Source of the DNA: Planctomycetaceae bacterium
GTDB lineage: Bacteria; Planctomycetota; Planctomycetia; Pirellulales; Thermoguttaceae
Length of the DNA: 54,396 nucleotides
Reading direction: 5' to 3'
Assembly (NCBI GenBank): GCA_012719125.1
Contig: JAAYAY010000199.1
Location: 1 to 54,396 of the forward strand
Part shown: piece after piece, positions 17,613 to 27,300 of the stretch
Layout of the letters: the number at the start of each line of letters is the position of its first letter
Position numbering within the stretch: the first letter of the stretch is position 1
Position numbers and translations under genes: made by a program
The notes under the pieces: generated by a model
What the model was told of the DNA's origin: nothing
The model's input: the letters and a program-made list of their open reading frames with translations, nothing else
Database searches by the model: none

Positions 17613-20600
17613 ATGGACGCATCGGCTTCATTTCCTCGCAGATATGCATCGCGGCTCGCACTTGCCGCGGCAGGTGCGAGCCTGTTGCTCGCCTTTTTGA
17701 CTGCCGACCTCCGGGCGGAGTCCTACCGCGAGCAGGTCGAAGCCGACTGGTTGCGGCAGGCCGACGCCTGGCGGAAGGGCAAGTACGGCGACCCGACGAT
17801 TCCGACCACGCAGAGCGACGCGGCCGGGGCGGTCGACGGGGTGAAGAACGGGCTGTATGCGTTTCACGTCGGCCAGCAGCCGAATCCGTGGTGGCAGGTC
17901 GACCTGGGTGAAGAGCGGACGATCGAGCAGGTCGTCGTTTACAATCGGCTCGACTACGCACCCGGTCTACACAATGCCGACCGCATGAACCTGTTGACGT
18001 CGCTCGACGGCGAAAACTGGACCCTGCGGTACGAGAACCGGACGCACTTCGGCGGCGTCAAGGGAGCGCCGCCGCTGGAGGTCCGCTTTCCCGACGGCGG
18101 CGCTGGCGGACGCTTTGTGCGTCTGCAGATTCCCAGCCCCACGCCGATCTTCTTTCATCTCGACGAGGTCGAGGTCTACGGCTCGGACGATCCCCAGAAG
18201 AACATTGCGTTGAAACGGCCCGCCGATCAGAGCAGTCTCAGCCGTTGGTCGGTGGCGCGGGATCTGGGACAGAAGCCGGTGCCGATGGTGTTTCCGACGG
18301 CCGATTGGATTCGGCGCGCCGGGGCGATCCTGGCCGACTTGCGGACGGCCGGCGTTGACGTGAGCGACATTGCCGACGAGTTGGCCGCTGCGGCCAAGGA
18401 GCAGCCCGAGGACCCCGAGACCGGAACGGAAGGCGAACGGCGGGAGCAGTACCTTCGCGTCCGGTGGTTGGTCCGCCGCTTGGCATTCGCCAATCCGCTG
18501 CTCGATTTCGACAAGCTGCTGTTCGTCAAGCGGTTCACGCAGGAAACCTATCCCGACGTTTGCCTGAATCACATGCCGTGGGTCTCGCGGCCCGGCGGGG
18601 ATCTGTGCGTGCTGACGTTTCCAGGCGTGGATCGTGCCCCGGAGGTTCGACCGATCCTGAAAGGGGCTCTCGGTCCCGGCCACGTGCACGGCATGGACCT
18701 GCACTGGGACGGCCAGCGAATCGTCTTCGGCTATGCCAAGGCCAAGAGCAGCGAGCCGGCCCAGGGCTGGCTCGATCGGCGAACGAATTTTGACCTGCGG
18801 CGGAACGAGGAGCCGATCCATCTGTTCGAAGTCGGCGTCGACGGCAGCGGCCTGCGGCAGATTACCGAGGGCCAATGGAGCGATCTTGACCCGACCTACG
18901 CGCCGAACGACGACGTCGTGTTCGTTTCCGAGCGTTGCGGGGCGTCGCTCCAGTGCAACGAGTACGACAAGGACGAGACGTCGTGCAATCTCTACGTTTG
19001 CCGGCCCGACGGTTCCGATATCCGGCACATGAGCGTCTCCAAGGACGGCGACTATCTGCCCCACACTCTGGCCGACGGAACGATCGGCTACACCCGCTGG
19101 GAATACCAGGAGCGGAGTTGGGCGCAGATCCAGAGCATCTGGTTCATTCGTCCCGACGGCACGGGCGCTGACGCCCTGTTCAAGCAGCACCTGAACGATC
19201 CCTGGGCCTTGGAAGAAGCACGGTCGATTCCGGATAGCGAAACCAGCCGGCTCGTCGCCATCGCCTGCGGCCACCACACGCTGCCGGCTGGGCCGGTCGT
19301 CGTCGTTACGCCGAGCGTGGCCATGAACGATCCGGCGGCGATCCGCATTGTGACGCCGGGCGTTTCGCCGCCGGAGGGCGGAATGTCGGGCACGACCGTT
19401 GAGGAAGGCGGGGTGAGCGACCACGGCGGTTTCTACATGCATCCCTGGCCGCTTTCGAACCGGCATTTTCTGGTCAGTTACTGCTACGGTGGGCAGACCG
19501 ATCCGACGGGTTATGCCCTGTACCTGATCGACGTCTTCGGCACGAAGGAACTGCTGTACCGCTCGGAAGAGATCTCCTGCTTTCAGCCGATTCCGCTGAG
19601 GGCCCGTCCGCGGCCGCCGATTCTGCCGGATGGTACGGACCGCACGGTCGACTACGCCGTCTGCTCGCTGGCCGAGGTCACCCGCGGGGTGAGCGGTATC
19701 GCGCCGGGGCAAGCGAAGTTTCTGCGAATCGCTCACCGGCTGCAGTGGCCTTACGACAACACGCACGGCGGCAGCCGGTACGCCGAAAAGGCGATCCCCA
19801 ACAACTGGACGCCGGTGCGGATCTTGGGAACCGTTCCGCTCGACGCGGACGGCAGCGCTCACTTCAAGGTCCCGGCCGACGTGCCGGTCTACTTCCAACT
19901 GCTCGACGCCGAGGGGATGGAACTGCGGCGGATGCGTTCCTTCATCAGCTTCCAGCCGGGTGAATCTCGCGGTTGCGTCGGCTGCCACGAGACCCGGGCG
20001 GAGGCGCCGAAGGACGGTCCGTTTCCGACGGCCCTGTTGCGCGACCCGGTTGCGCCCGAGCCACCGCCCTGGGGCACTGGTGCGATCAGCTTCTTGCGGG
20101 ACGTGCAGCCGGTCTTCGACAAGCACTGTATCGGCTGCCACGGCGGTCTGAAGCCGGCGGGCGGACTCGATTTTTCCGGTGGCCTGACGGCCAGTCCGCC
20201 GCGAGGACCCGGTTATGCCGAGCCGATCGCCGGTTACGGCCACAATCGCGCCTTCGAGACGATCATCGCCAACAAGCTCGTGGCCTGGTCCGACGTGAAC
20301 GGCGACGCCGCCATTACCCAACCGCTCAGCTTCGGTTCTCACAAGAGCCGTCTGATCGAAGTGCTTCGGGAAGGGCCCTGTGCGGACCGCGTTAAGCTGA
20401 GTCCCGACGACTGGATGCGGCTCATCACCTGGATCGACGCCAACGCCCCCTACCACGACCGGTTCGTCAACAAGCGATCGCCCGAGCCGGCCTACAGCCT
20501 GCCCGACGACGGGGAACTGCTGGGGCAGATCCGTGCAATCCACGCGCGAAGGTGTGGAGCGTGTCACCAGCCGGAGACGATCACGCGAGCCGATTGGATT

Positions 20601-20780
20601 GACCTGCGGGCGCCGGAAAAGAGCCTGTTTCTGACGGCTCCGTTGGGCGAGAAGTGCGGGAAGGCCTATCCGGACCGGTCGGACGCCGACTACCAAACAG
20701 TGTTGGGGCTGGTTCGGAAAGGCGTCGAGAAGTCGTGGCAAGCGCCTCGTCGCGATCTGGCGGCGATTCAGGCACGCTAG
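17613..20780 (+). CDS. Secreted discoidin-domain, three-haem-c protein related to HzsA
   Basis: 1055 residues with a signal peptide (cleavage near residue 35, ADLRAES). Residues about 60-195 form an F5/8 type C (discoidin) domain (QQPNPWWQVDLG, IEQVVVYNRLD, GRFVRLQIPS), a carbohydrate- or surface-binding fold. A beta-propeller-like middle follows (GHVHGMDLHWDGQRIVFGYA, DLDPTYAPNDDVVFVSERCG). The C-terminal part has three c-type haem sites: CVGCH at 788, CIGCH at 839, CGACH at 981. This order is that of the HzsA-related proteins, relatives of the hydrazine synthase alpha subunit that are widespread in non-anammox planctomycetes. Nothing else from the anammox pathway is nearby, so a redox role linked to the neighbouring sugar enzymes is more likely than hydrazine chemistry. 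Confidence 0.85.
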   Translation: MDASASFPRRYASRLALAAAGASLLLAFLTADLRAESYREQVEADWLRQADAWRKGKYGDPTIPTTQSDAAGAVDGVKNGLYAFHVGQQPNPWWQVDLGEERTIEQVVVYNRLDYAPGLHNADRMNLLTSLDGENWTLRYENRTHFGGVKGAPPLEVRFPDGGAGGRFVRLQIPSPTPIFFHLDEVEVYGSDDPQKNIALKRPADQSSLSRWSVARDLGQKPVPMVFPTADWIRRAGAILADLRTAGVDVSDIADELAAAAKEQPEDPETGTEGERREQYLRVRWLVRRLAFANPLLDFDKLLFVKRFTQETYPDVCLNHMPWVSRPGGDLCVLTFPGVDRAPEVRPILKGALGPGHVHGMDLHWDGQRIVFGYAKAKSSEPAQGWLDRRTNFDLRRNEEPIHLFEVGVDGSGLRQITEGQWSDLDPTYAPNDDVVFVSERCGASLQCNEYDKDETSCNLYVCRPDGSDIRHMSVSKDGDYLPHTLADGTIGYTRWEYQERSWAQIQSIWFIRPDGTGADALFKQHLNDPWALEEARSIPDSETSRLVAIACGHHTLPAGPVVVVTPSVAMNDPAAIRIVTPGVSPPEGGMSGTTVEEGGVSDHGGFYMHPWPLSNRHFLVSYCYGGQTDPTGYALYLIDVFGTKELLYRSEEISCFQPIPLRARPRPPILPDGTDRTVDYAVCSLAEVTRGVSGIAPGQAKFLRIAHRLQWPYDNTHGGSRYAEKAIPNNWTPVRILGTVPLDADGSAHFKVPADVPVYFQLLDAEGMELRRMRSFISFQPGESRGCVGCHETRAEAPKDGPFPTALLRDPVAPEPPPWGTGAISFLRDVQPVFDKHCIGCHGGLKPAGGLDFSGGLTASPPRGPGYAEPIAGYGHNRAFETIIANKLVAWSDVNGDAAITQPLSFGSHKSRLIEVLREGPCADRVKLSPDDWMRLITWIDANAPYHDRFVNKRSPEPAYSLPDDGELLGQIRAIHARRCGACHQPETITRADWIDLRAPEKSLFLTAPLGEKCGKAYPDRSDADYQTVLGLVRKGVEKSWQAPRRDLAAIQAR

Positions 20781-20973
20781 AAGCACTCACTTCCCACGCC
20801 GATTCATCACCTCCGCTCGCCGCCGCCGGTACTCCCGCTCGGCGGCCGCATACCCTTCGGCTTTGGTGAACGAAATCACGCTCATGACAAACACTGGACA
20901 GAACTACCTGTCTGTGACATACTCCGGTTGCGCGGTTGTGTTCTGAGGGGGCCTTTTTCGAGGTTGCAGTATC

Positions 20974-21864
20974 GTGCCGATTCCGTTCACTTGTCCTCAC
21001 TGCGGGAGCCACACCAACGTCGACGATCAGTATGCCGGTCAGAGCGGGCCTTGCGCGTCGTGCGGCCGGACGATCACCGTACCCTCCGGGCCGGTCACCT
21101 ATTCTCCCAATCGTCCGCCTCAGCGGTCGTCGTCCGGGGCCGGGATCGGACTCATCCTGGGGGTCCTGGCCGTCGCCTTCCTATTCTGCGGCGGAATTCT
21201 GGCTGCCCTGTTGCTTCCGGCTGTCCAGGCGGCCAGGGAGGCGGCCCGCCGGGCCCAATGCAGCAACAATCTGAAACAGATCGTGCTGGGGATGTACAAC
21301 TACCAAGATGTCTACAAATGCTTCCCCGCTGCGTCAACGGTCGACGAAGAAGGGAAGCCGATGCGGAGTTGGCGGATCGCCATTGCGCCGTTCGTGGAGC
21401 AGGGGCCTGTGTTCGACAGCTATGATTTCGACGAGCCCTGGGACGGCCCCAACAACAGCTTGCTCGAAACGTCCCGGTCGAATGTCTTTGTGTGTCCGTC
21501 CGATCCAACTGCAGGCATGACCGACACCAGCTATGTGATGATCGTGGGCAAGGACACCGTCGGCGGCGAACCCAACGAATTCGTCAAGATGAGCGATATC
21601 ACCGACGGCACGTCCAACACGATTGCCGCGATTGAAGTAGCCGGCGCGGGGATCTCGTGGCTGGAGCCTCGCGATATGACCGTCGACGAGGCGATCGCCT
21701 ACATCACCAATCCGACCGCAACCGGACAGATGCACGTCCATCCGGGCGGGGTCAACGTGGCCATGGCCGACGGCTCGGTGCATTTCATTTCGAGCACAAT
21801 CGATCCGCAACTGCTCAGATTGCTTCTGATCAGAAACGACGGCCAGCAGATCAACTCGTTCTGA
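20974..21864 (+). CDS. DUF1559 (H-X9-DG) protein with N-terminal zinc ribbon
   Basis: 296 residues from a GTG start, the first codon before the zinc ribbon. Residues 1-40 hold two Cys pairs (CPHC, CASC) in the pattern CPxCG...V.D..AG....C..C. A transmembrane helix (about 52-80, GIGLILGVLAVAFLFCGGILAALLLPAVQAA) resembles a type IV pilin-like N-terminal helix, followed by AREAARRAQCSNNLKQI and the DUF1559 domain. The C-terminal signature HPGGVNVAMADG is the H-X9-DG motif. DUF1559 proteins are highly multiplied in planctomycetes and are thought to be pseudopilin-like envelope proteins; no exact role is known. Fusion of a zinc ribbon in front of the helix is less common than the bare pilin-like form. 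Confidence 0.92.
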   Translation: MPIPFTCPHCGSHTNVDDQYAGQSGPCASCGRTITVPSGPVTYSPNRPPQRSSSGAGIGLILGVLAVAFLFCGGILAALLLPAVQAAREAARRAQCSNNLKQIVLGMYNYQDVYKCFPAASTVDEEGKPMRSWRIAIAPFVEQGPVFDSYDFDEPWDGPNNSLLETSRSNVFVCPSDPTAGMTDTSYVMIVGKDTVGGEPNEFVKMSDITDGTSNTIAAIEVAGAGISWLEPRDMTVDEAIAYITNPTATGQMHVHPGGVNVAMADGSVHFISSTIDPQLLRLLLIRNDGQQINSF

Positions 21865-21989
21865 TTCGCATGGGCGGCAAGAGAGAAGAAAATGGGGGAA
21901 AGGAAGATATCGGCGGGGTGGTGGTGTTTTGCCTCGCGTCGGCGGCAAGGTTCACAGTTGACGAAACAGGGACCCTCAAGGGCAAATCA

Positions 21990-23321
21990 ATGAAATCGCT
22001 TTTCGCAACGTTCCTCTGCCTGGCCTGTGGGGCCTTGCCTGCCGGTGAGACGGAGAGACCGAACATCGTGTTTGTCCTGGCCGACGATCTGGGTTACATG
22101 GATCTCGGCTGCCACGGGAGCAAGTACTACAATACGCCGAACCTGGACCAGTTTGCTGCCCAGGCGATGGGATTCACCGACGCGCACTCGGCTCCCGTCT
22201 GTGCCCCGACCCGCGCGGCACTCATGACGGGGAAGAGCCCTGCCCGGCTGCATATGACCTGCGTGCGTCTGCCCGGTGTGCATCTGGTGCGAACTCTGCC
22301 CCTTTCCGAGTACACCATCGCGGAGTTGTTGCGAGATCAAGGTTACCGTACGGCGATCTTCGGCAAATGGCAGCTTTCCAAACCGGCGAAGGGGCAACTT
22401 CAGGATTACGGATTCCAGAAGTGCGTCGGTGTTAGCGGAGGAACACGCAGCCATTTCTTTCCCTACCGCCTGCCGGGGCTGGAGCACGGGAGCGAGGGCG
22501 AGGCCCTGGCGGACCGTCTCACGGCCGAAGCCTGTAAGTTCATGGAGGAGAACAAGAGCGGCCCGTTCTTCGTCTATCTTTCGCATTATGCCGTGCACAC
22601 GCCGCTGCAGGCCGATCCGAAGCTGCAGAGAAAGTATGAGGCGAAGCCGCCCGTTGGCGGCCAAAACAACCCCGTCTACGGGGCGATGGTGGAAGGCCTC
22701 GACCGGTCCGTCGGCCAATTGCTGCACAAGATCGGAGAGTTGGGGCGCGAAGAGCGGACGGTGGTGATTTTCACTTCCGACAACGGCGGCCTGGATCACT
22801 TCTTCGGCGGCGTCCATGTCACGTCCAATCTGCCCTTGCGAGGCGAGAAGGGGATGGTGTACGAGGGGGGCGTTCGCGTGCCGCTGATGATCCGCTGGCC
22901 GGGCGTGACTCGTGCGGGAACTGTGTGCGCGGTCCCGGTTGCCGTCGAAGACTACTACTCCACGATCGCAGAGATCGCCGGCGCCGCCATCCCGCCGGAA
23001 GTGGCCAGTTGCCTGGAGGGAAGAAGCATTGCCCCGCTGCTGCGAGGCGAAGAAGTGAAGCGGGATGGGCCGATCTATTGGCACTACCCCCACTACCACG
23101 ACCGGTTCCCGCCCGATCCGGCTGGTGCCATCCGGGAAGGCGATTGGAAGCTCATCGAGTTCTTCCAGGATGGGAGGCTGGAACTCTACAACCTTGCCGC
23201 GGATATTGGCGAGTCTGACAGTCTGGCTTCGCAGATGCCGGACAAGGCCCGGGACTTGCAGAGGAAACTGGCCGCCTGGCGAGAGAAAGTCGGCGCGGAG
23301 ATGCCCTCGCGAAAGGAGTAG
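21990..23321 (+). CDS. Secreted sulfatase with variant motif II
   Basis: 443 residues from the ATG at 21990, which directly begins a signal peptide (MKSLFATFLCLACGALPAG); the open frame upstream has no signal. Type I sulfatase features: metal-binding DD of VLADDLGYMD, and Cys71 in C-A-P-T-R, the site converted to formylglycine. Also present are HYAVHTPL, TSDNGG (metal/sulfate site) and LRGEKG...GGVRVPL. At motif II the usual GKWHLG reads GKWQLS, so the His that contacts formylglycine in arylsulfatase A is Gln128 here. The substrate is probably a sulfated polysaccharide, as is usual in planctomycetes. It lies 125 bp downstream of the DUF1559 gene on the same strand, without a strong terminator between. 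Confidence 0.9.
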   Translation: MKSLFATFLCLACGALPAGETERPNIVFVLADDLGYMDLGCHGSKYYNTPNLDQFAAQAMGFTDAHSAPVCAPTRAALMTGKSPARLHMTCVRLPGVHLVRTLPLSEYTIAELLRDQGYRTAIFGKWQLSKPAKGQLQDYGFQKCVGVSGGTRSHFFPYRLPGLEHGSEGEALADRLTAEACKFMEENKSGPFFVYLSHYAVHTPLQADPKLQRKYEAKPPVGGQNNPVYGAMVEGLDRSVGQLLHKIGELGREERTVVIFTSDNGGLDHFFGGVHVTSNLPLRGEKGMVYEGGVRVPLMIRWPGVTRAGTVCAVPVAVEDYYSTIAEIAGAAIPPEVASCLEGRSIAPLLRGEEVKRDGPIYWHYPHYHDRFPPDPAGAIREGDWKLIEFFQDGRLELYNLAADIGESDSLASQMPDKARDLQRKLAAWREKVGAEMPSRKE

Positions 23322-23477
23322 GTTTTGGTCCTTGAGGAGAGAGGCGGGGCCGTTGGCAGACACGGGCGGTGAGCCGATTAGGACGTTCTCATTCCGGAGG
23401 CCCAAGAGAGCAGAAAAGAAAATGGGGAAAGGAAAATGAAGGGGGAGTAGCAGGCGAGGCTTCGGTTGGCTGCCTGC

Positions 23478-24083
23478 TCACTGCGGATTCTGCTCAGGCG
23501 GTTGCAGCAGATCGGGGCGGTAGCGGGCAACGGCTTCGACGAAGGCTTCGGGGTTCTTGGGTGGATAGAAGCAGTAGTCGGTCTTGCCCTGGATGCGGTA
23601 ATGGCCGAGGGCCGAATTGCATTCGGTCGGATCGCGAGGTCTGAGCAAGGAGCGGAACCAGCCGTACCAGGCGACCTCCCAGCGGGAGGCGAGACGAATG
23701 GCCGAGACGGTCTGCCACGGCCAGTCATCGGGAGGTAGACGCTCGCGGTGAAAGTGAAGCCCGTCCGCGTCGATGGAAAGAGCCTTGACTTTGCGTTCTT
23801 CTGCTCTGGACAACCAGAATACGCAGGGCATACCAAGGATGACCCCAACCAAGAAGAACACTCCACTGAATTGCCCTAGCCAGTGGCAGAGCAACCCGAT
23901 CACGGTGAAAACGCCCAGGAAAACGGCAATGAGGGTCGCCGCACGGGTCAGGTAGAGGACGACATCGAACCAGTCTGCCACAACTCGGATCGGTTCGAGC
24001 CTGCCGTAGGCGTCTATTCCCGGGGGACAGGGATCGTTGGGCGAAGCGTAGGGGTTTTCCTCGCAGCCGAAGGCGTCCGACAT
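23478..24083 (-). CDS. Two-helix membrane protein with NPYASP N-terminus
   Basis: 201 residues from the ATG at 24083; a GTG 36 bp further upstream is in frame but has no better ribosome site. The N-terminus carries ENPYASPNDP, a motif that recurs at the start of many uncharacterised planctomycete membrane proteins. Two hydrophobic helices (about residues 45-72 and 76-92) are followed by a cytoplasmic PH-like or EF-Ts-like beta-rich tail (VKALSIDADGLHFHR, WPWQTVSAIRL, GKTDYCFYPP). The tail resembles the soluble part of small bacterial PH-domain-like membrane proteins. No function can be given. The gene stands alone, opposite to the sulfatase. Confidence 0.7.
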   Translation of the reverse strand: MSDAFGCEENPYASPNDPCPPGIDAYGRLEPIRVVADWFDVVLYLTRAATLIAVFLGVFTVIGLLCHWLGQFSGVFFLVGVILGMPCVFWLSRAEERKVKALSIDADGLHFHRERLPPDDWPWQTVSAIRLASRWEVAWYGWFRSLLRPRDPTECNSALGHYRIQGKTDYCFYPPKNPEAFVEAVARYRPDLLQPPEQNPQ

Positions 24084-24388
24084 GGGGCTCGCTGCCTCGA
24101 GAGATGAAGGGGCTTCCACGCCCGTATCCTATCACAGACGGTGAACGGCGGCGAATGACTGACGGGGAAGCGCCCTGCCCGGTTGCATAGGACCTGAGTG
24201 CTCCAGGCTTCAAGAGAGGAGAAAAGAAAACTGTACAGCCCCCGACAACGACCCCCACGCCGCATCTCACTAAAACCGGGGGCCTGCTTCGGGGAGCAAG
24301 TGTCAGAGAACGTCATTGTCGGCGCGAAGTTGACTGCAACACTACCGAGAATTTCGTAGCCAGAATTCCGCTACTTCCATCATCGATT

Positions 24389-27300
24389 TCACGAGGCATG
24401 GTAAGACGGATGCCTTCCGTCCCGTCGGATACCCGCCTTGCCCTCTTCCAGCGGCACCACCAACCGATCGCCCGTGTTCTCCTCGATTGCCAGTTCGCCG
24501 ACCAGTACCAGCTTCTTCGGCCTCTTGTGACTGTCGAAGAAACGCCCCAGAGGACCGGTGAGCATGGAGGGGAGGAACACCAGGTCCCCAAAGAGTGCGG
24601 CGGCCAGAAGCACGAGCATCAACATCCCGAATCGCTGGGTCGGCGTGAAGGTGCTGAAGGCAAACACGCAGAGGCCGAGTCCCGCGATCAGACTCGTCTG
24701 GACCATGGCCGTGCCGCACCGCTGGTAGGCGGCCATGGCGGCCCCCTTGCGATCGTGCCCCTCGTCGAGGGCATACCGATACCAGGTCAGGTAGTGCATC
24801 GTGTCGTCGACGGCTACGCCCAGAGCCACGCTGGCGGTCATCATCGATCCGATGTCGATGAGGATTCCCAAAAAGCCCATGAAACCGAAGATCACGATGA
24901 TCGGAAAGATGTTGGGGAGCATCGCCAGCATGCCGGCCGACGGGCTGCGCAACACGAACACCATCACAAACGCAATCAACACGAAACCCGAAGCCAGGCT
25001 CTCCACCAGCCCCTTCATCAACTCGTGCTGGGTCTTGTAGACCAGGGGCACCAGGCCTGTGTAGCGAGCCTCCACAGGAGGCGGATGGTCGGCGTCGCCC
25101 TGCAGGTTGTTTTCGGCCAGATATCCGGCCAACGCGGGTTCGACGACCGCCTTCAGTTCGTCGACGAACTCGGCATAGTCCATGTCGGTCAGCGCCCAGA
25201 CTCGAGCGCTGACCCGCCAAAGCTCCAGACCGTGGGCGTTTCGCCAGTCGTCAATCACCGCCTTGATCTGCTCGGCTCCCGGCTTGCCGATACCCTCAAT
25301 CAGGGCAAGATCCCGCCGGGATTCCAGGTTCTTGAGATCGGAAATCCCCTTCGCCTTGAGGACGTCCACGTAACGGCGATCGATGCCCGATTCCTTTTGG
25401 GCCGGGCTGCGTCCTGCTTGCCACGCCCTCACGCGTGCGTCGATCAGCTTACACTCGTCCAATCCAATTCCCGGAACCTCCGTCAGCTTGCCCTGCCGCT
25501 TGATGTCGCGAAGCGTCTCGACGCCAGCCGAGTAGAGCACCCGGGAGATTTCCTTTGGAATACCCAACTGCTCCAGGTCCGGACTGGCCAGTTCATCGAC
25601 CGATGGATTCCGCACCGTGTTCCAGGCGGCGATCTTGTTTTCAACCAAGGCTGCATCGCCGGCGCCGATTCCTTCCACCTGAGTGAGGTCGCCCTTGGCC
25701 CGAATCTCGTCGAGCGTCCTGATCTCGGCCGCTTTGAGCCGCGCTGCGACCGCCGCCGGAATCCGCAGGTCGCGCAGGTTCGGATTGTCGCCGGTGACCC
25801 GTTCCGTGTCGATCGTCAGGTAGTCGCGAAATTCCGCGCGGTGTTCTTCAAGTTGCCTGCTCAGGGCGCCTTCATTGGCAGCCCATTGCGCGCGGGCGAA
25901 GATGCCCTTTCCCTGTTTCACGGTGAGGTCCGGAGCAAACGTGGCGGCCGACAAGGCGCCCCCTACGTCCTTCTCGAGCTTTGTCTCGATCAGATTCTCG
26001 ATATCCTGGGCCAGCCGCATGCGATTGAGGAAGCTCATATCGCACTTCTCGTTGTCGATCGTGAGCACCACTTCCATCGGCACCAATGGACCGATGTGCT
26101 GTTCCAGCCAGGCGTAGTGATTGATGATTTCGGCTCCAGGCGAGAAAAGCTTCATCAACTTGACCGACGTCTTCACTCGAAGGGTTCCGTCGAACTTAAC
26201 GATGCCAAACACGAAGGCCACCATCACGCCGACGCATCCGAGGGAGACGAGGATATTGTGGCGAATGATGAAGCTGCCGTAGGCTTGCCACAGTCTCGGC
26301 AGGACCGAGCCGCCGCTGCCCGAAGCCGTGGACTCACCATGATCCACGGCGATATTTCGCGAGGGATAGTAATAGAGGATCGCCGGGAGATACAGGAAGG
26401 TCAGGGCCAGCGTCGCCATGACGCCCGACGCGGCGTAGATGCCGAACTTGCTGATGGGAATCACATGGCTGACCACCAACGAGCCGAGGCCCAAGGCCGT
26501 GGTCAGGGCAGCCAGCGTACAAGGTTTCCAACCGTGGCCGACGGCAACGTCAGGGGCCTTGTCGAGCGGAACGCCCTCGCGGATGGCATCGTGGTAGTAG
26601 TTGATCAGGTGGATCGCACCGGACATGGCCAGAACGTAAACGAGCGACGGCATGGTGAGAAGGATGGCATCGCAGGTTCCACCGGTGAAGTAGACCGTCG
26701 CAAGTCCGACGCCGGCGGCAAGCAGCGAGATCCAGAACACGAACAACGTGAGGCGCACGCTTCGCAGGCAGAAGTACGAAACGCCGAGGCCCACGATGGC
26801 CGACAAACCGGCCAGCCGGAACAAGGTCCGCTCCCCTTCGACGTCAATTGCCACATTGTCGACGGGAGGGCCGCCCAACCGTATGTCATTCTCGTCTTGA
26901 TTGCTGCTGGTCGCACGGATCCCGCACTCTTCGGCCAACTCGCGGATCTTCCAGAGCGTCGGACGAAGGTTCTTGCCTTTGGCCGCGTCGGTCAGGGTGA
27001 CGACCAGGCAAGTCTTGTAATGATCCTTACCGATCAACGACCCCTCGAGCCGCCGGAGAATCTCGGCCTCCGTCAACTTGCCGCCGTAGCGAGCCTTCAT
27101 CTCCTCCAGGAGCCTCGTGCCCGTCAGAACGCTCTTGAAAAGACGTGCCTCGGCCGGCTTCTGCTCGGCGGCTCCCGCCGCCGGCTTGATCTCCGCGCTG
27201 GGGTCGGGCCGGGATCCTTCCACGTCAGCTCGCAACTGCTCCTGGGTGACAATCTCCCCTTCGAGAACCGGTTGAGCCGCCTCGATCGGCTTGGGAACGA

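Noticed and set aside
17967-20786. Minus-strand open frame of 939 codons antisense to the three-haem protein
   Set aside because: No signal, no motif, Arg/Val/Gly-biased composition; the opposite strand has discoidin and CXXCH motifs.
20787-20885. 32-codon minus-strand frame (MSVISFTKAEGYAAAEREYRR-like, basic end)
   Set aside because: The peptide looks protein-like, but there is no ribosome site and no known family, and it is too short to support; could be the tail of a lost gene.
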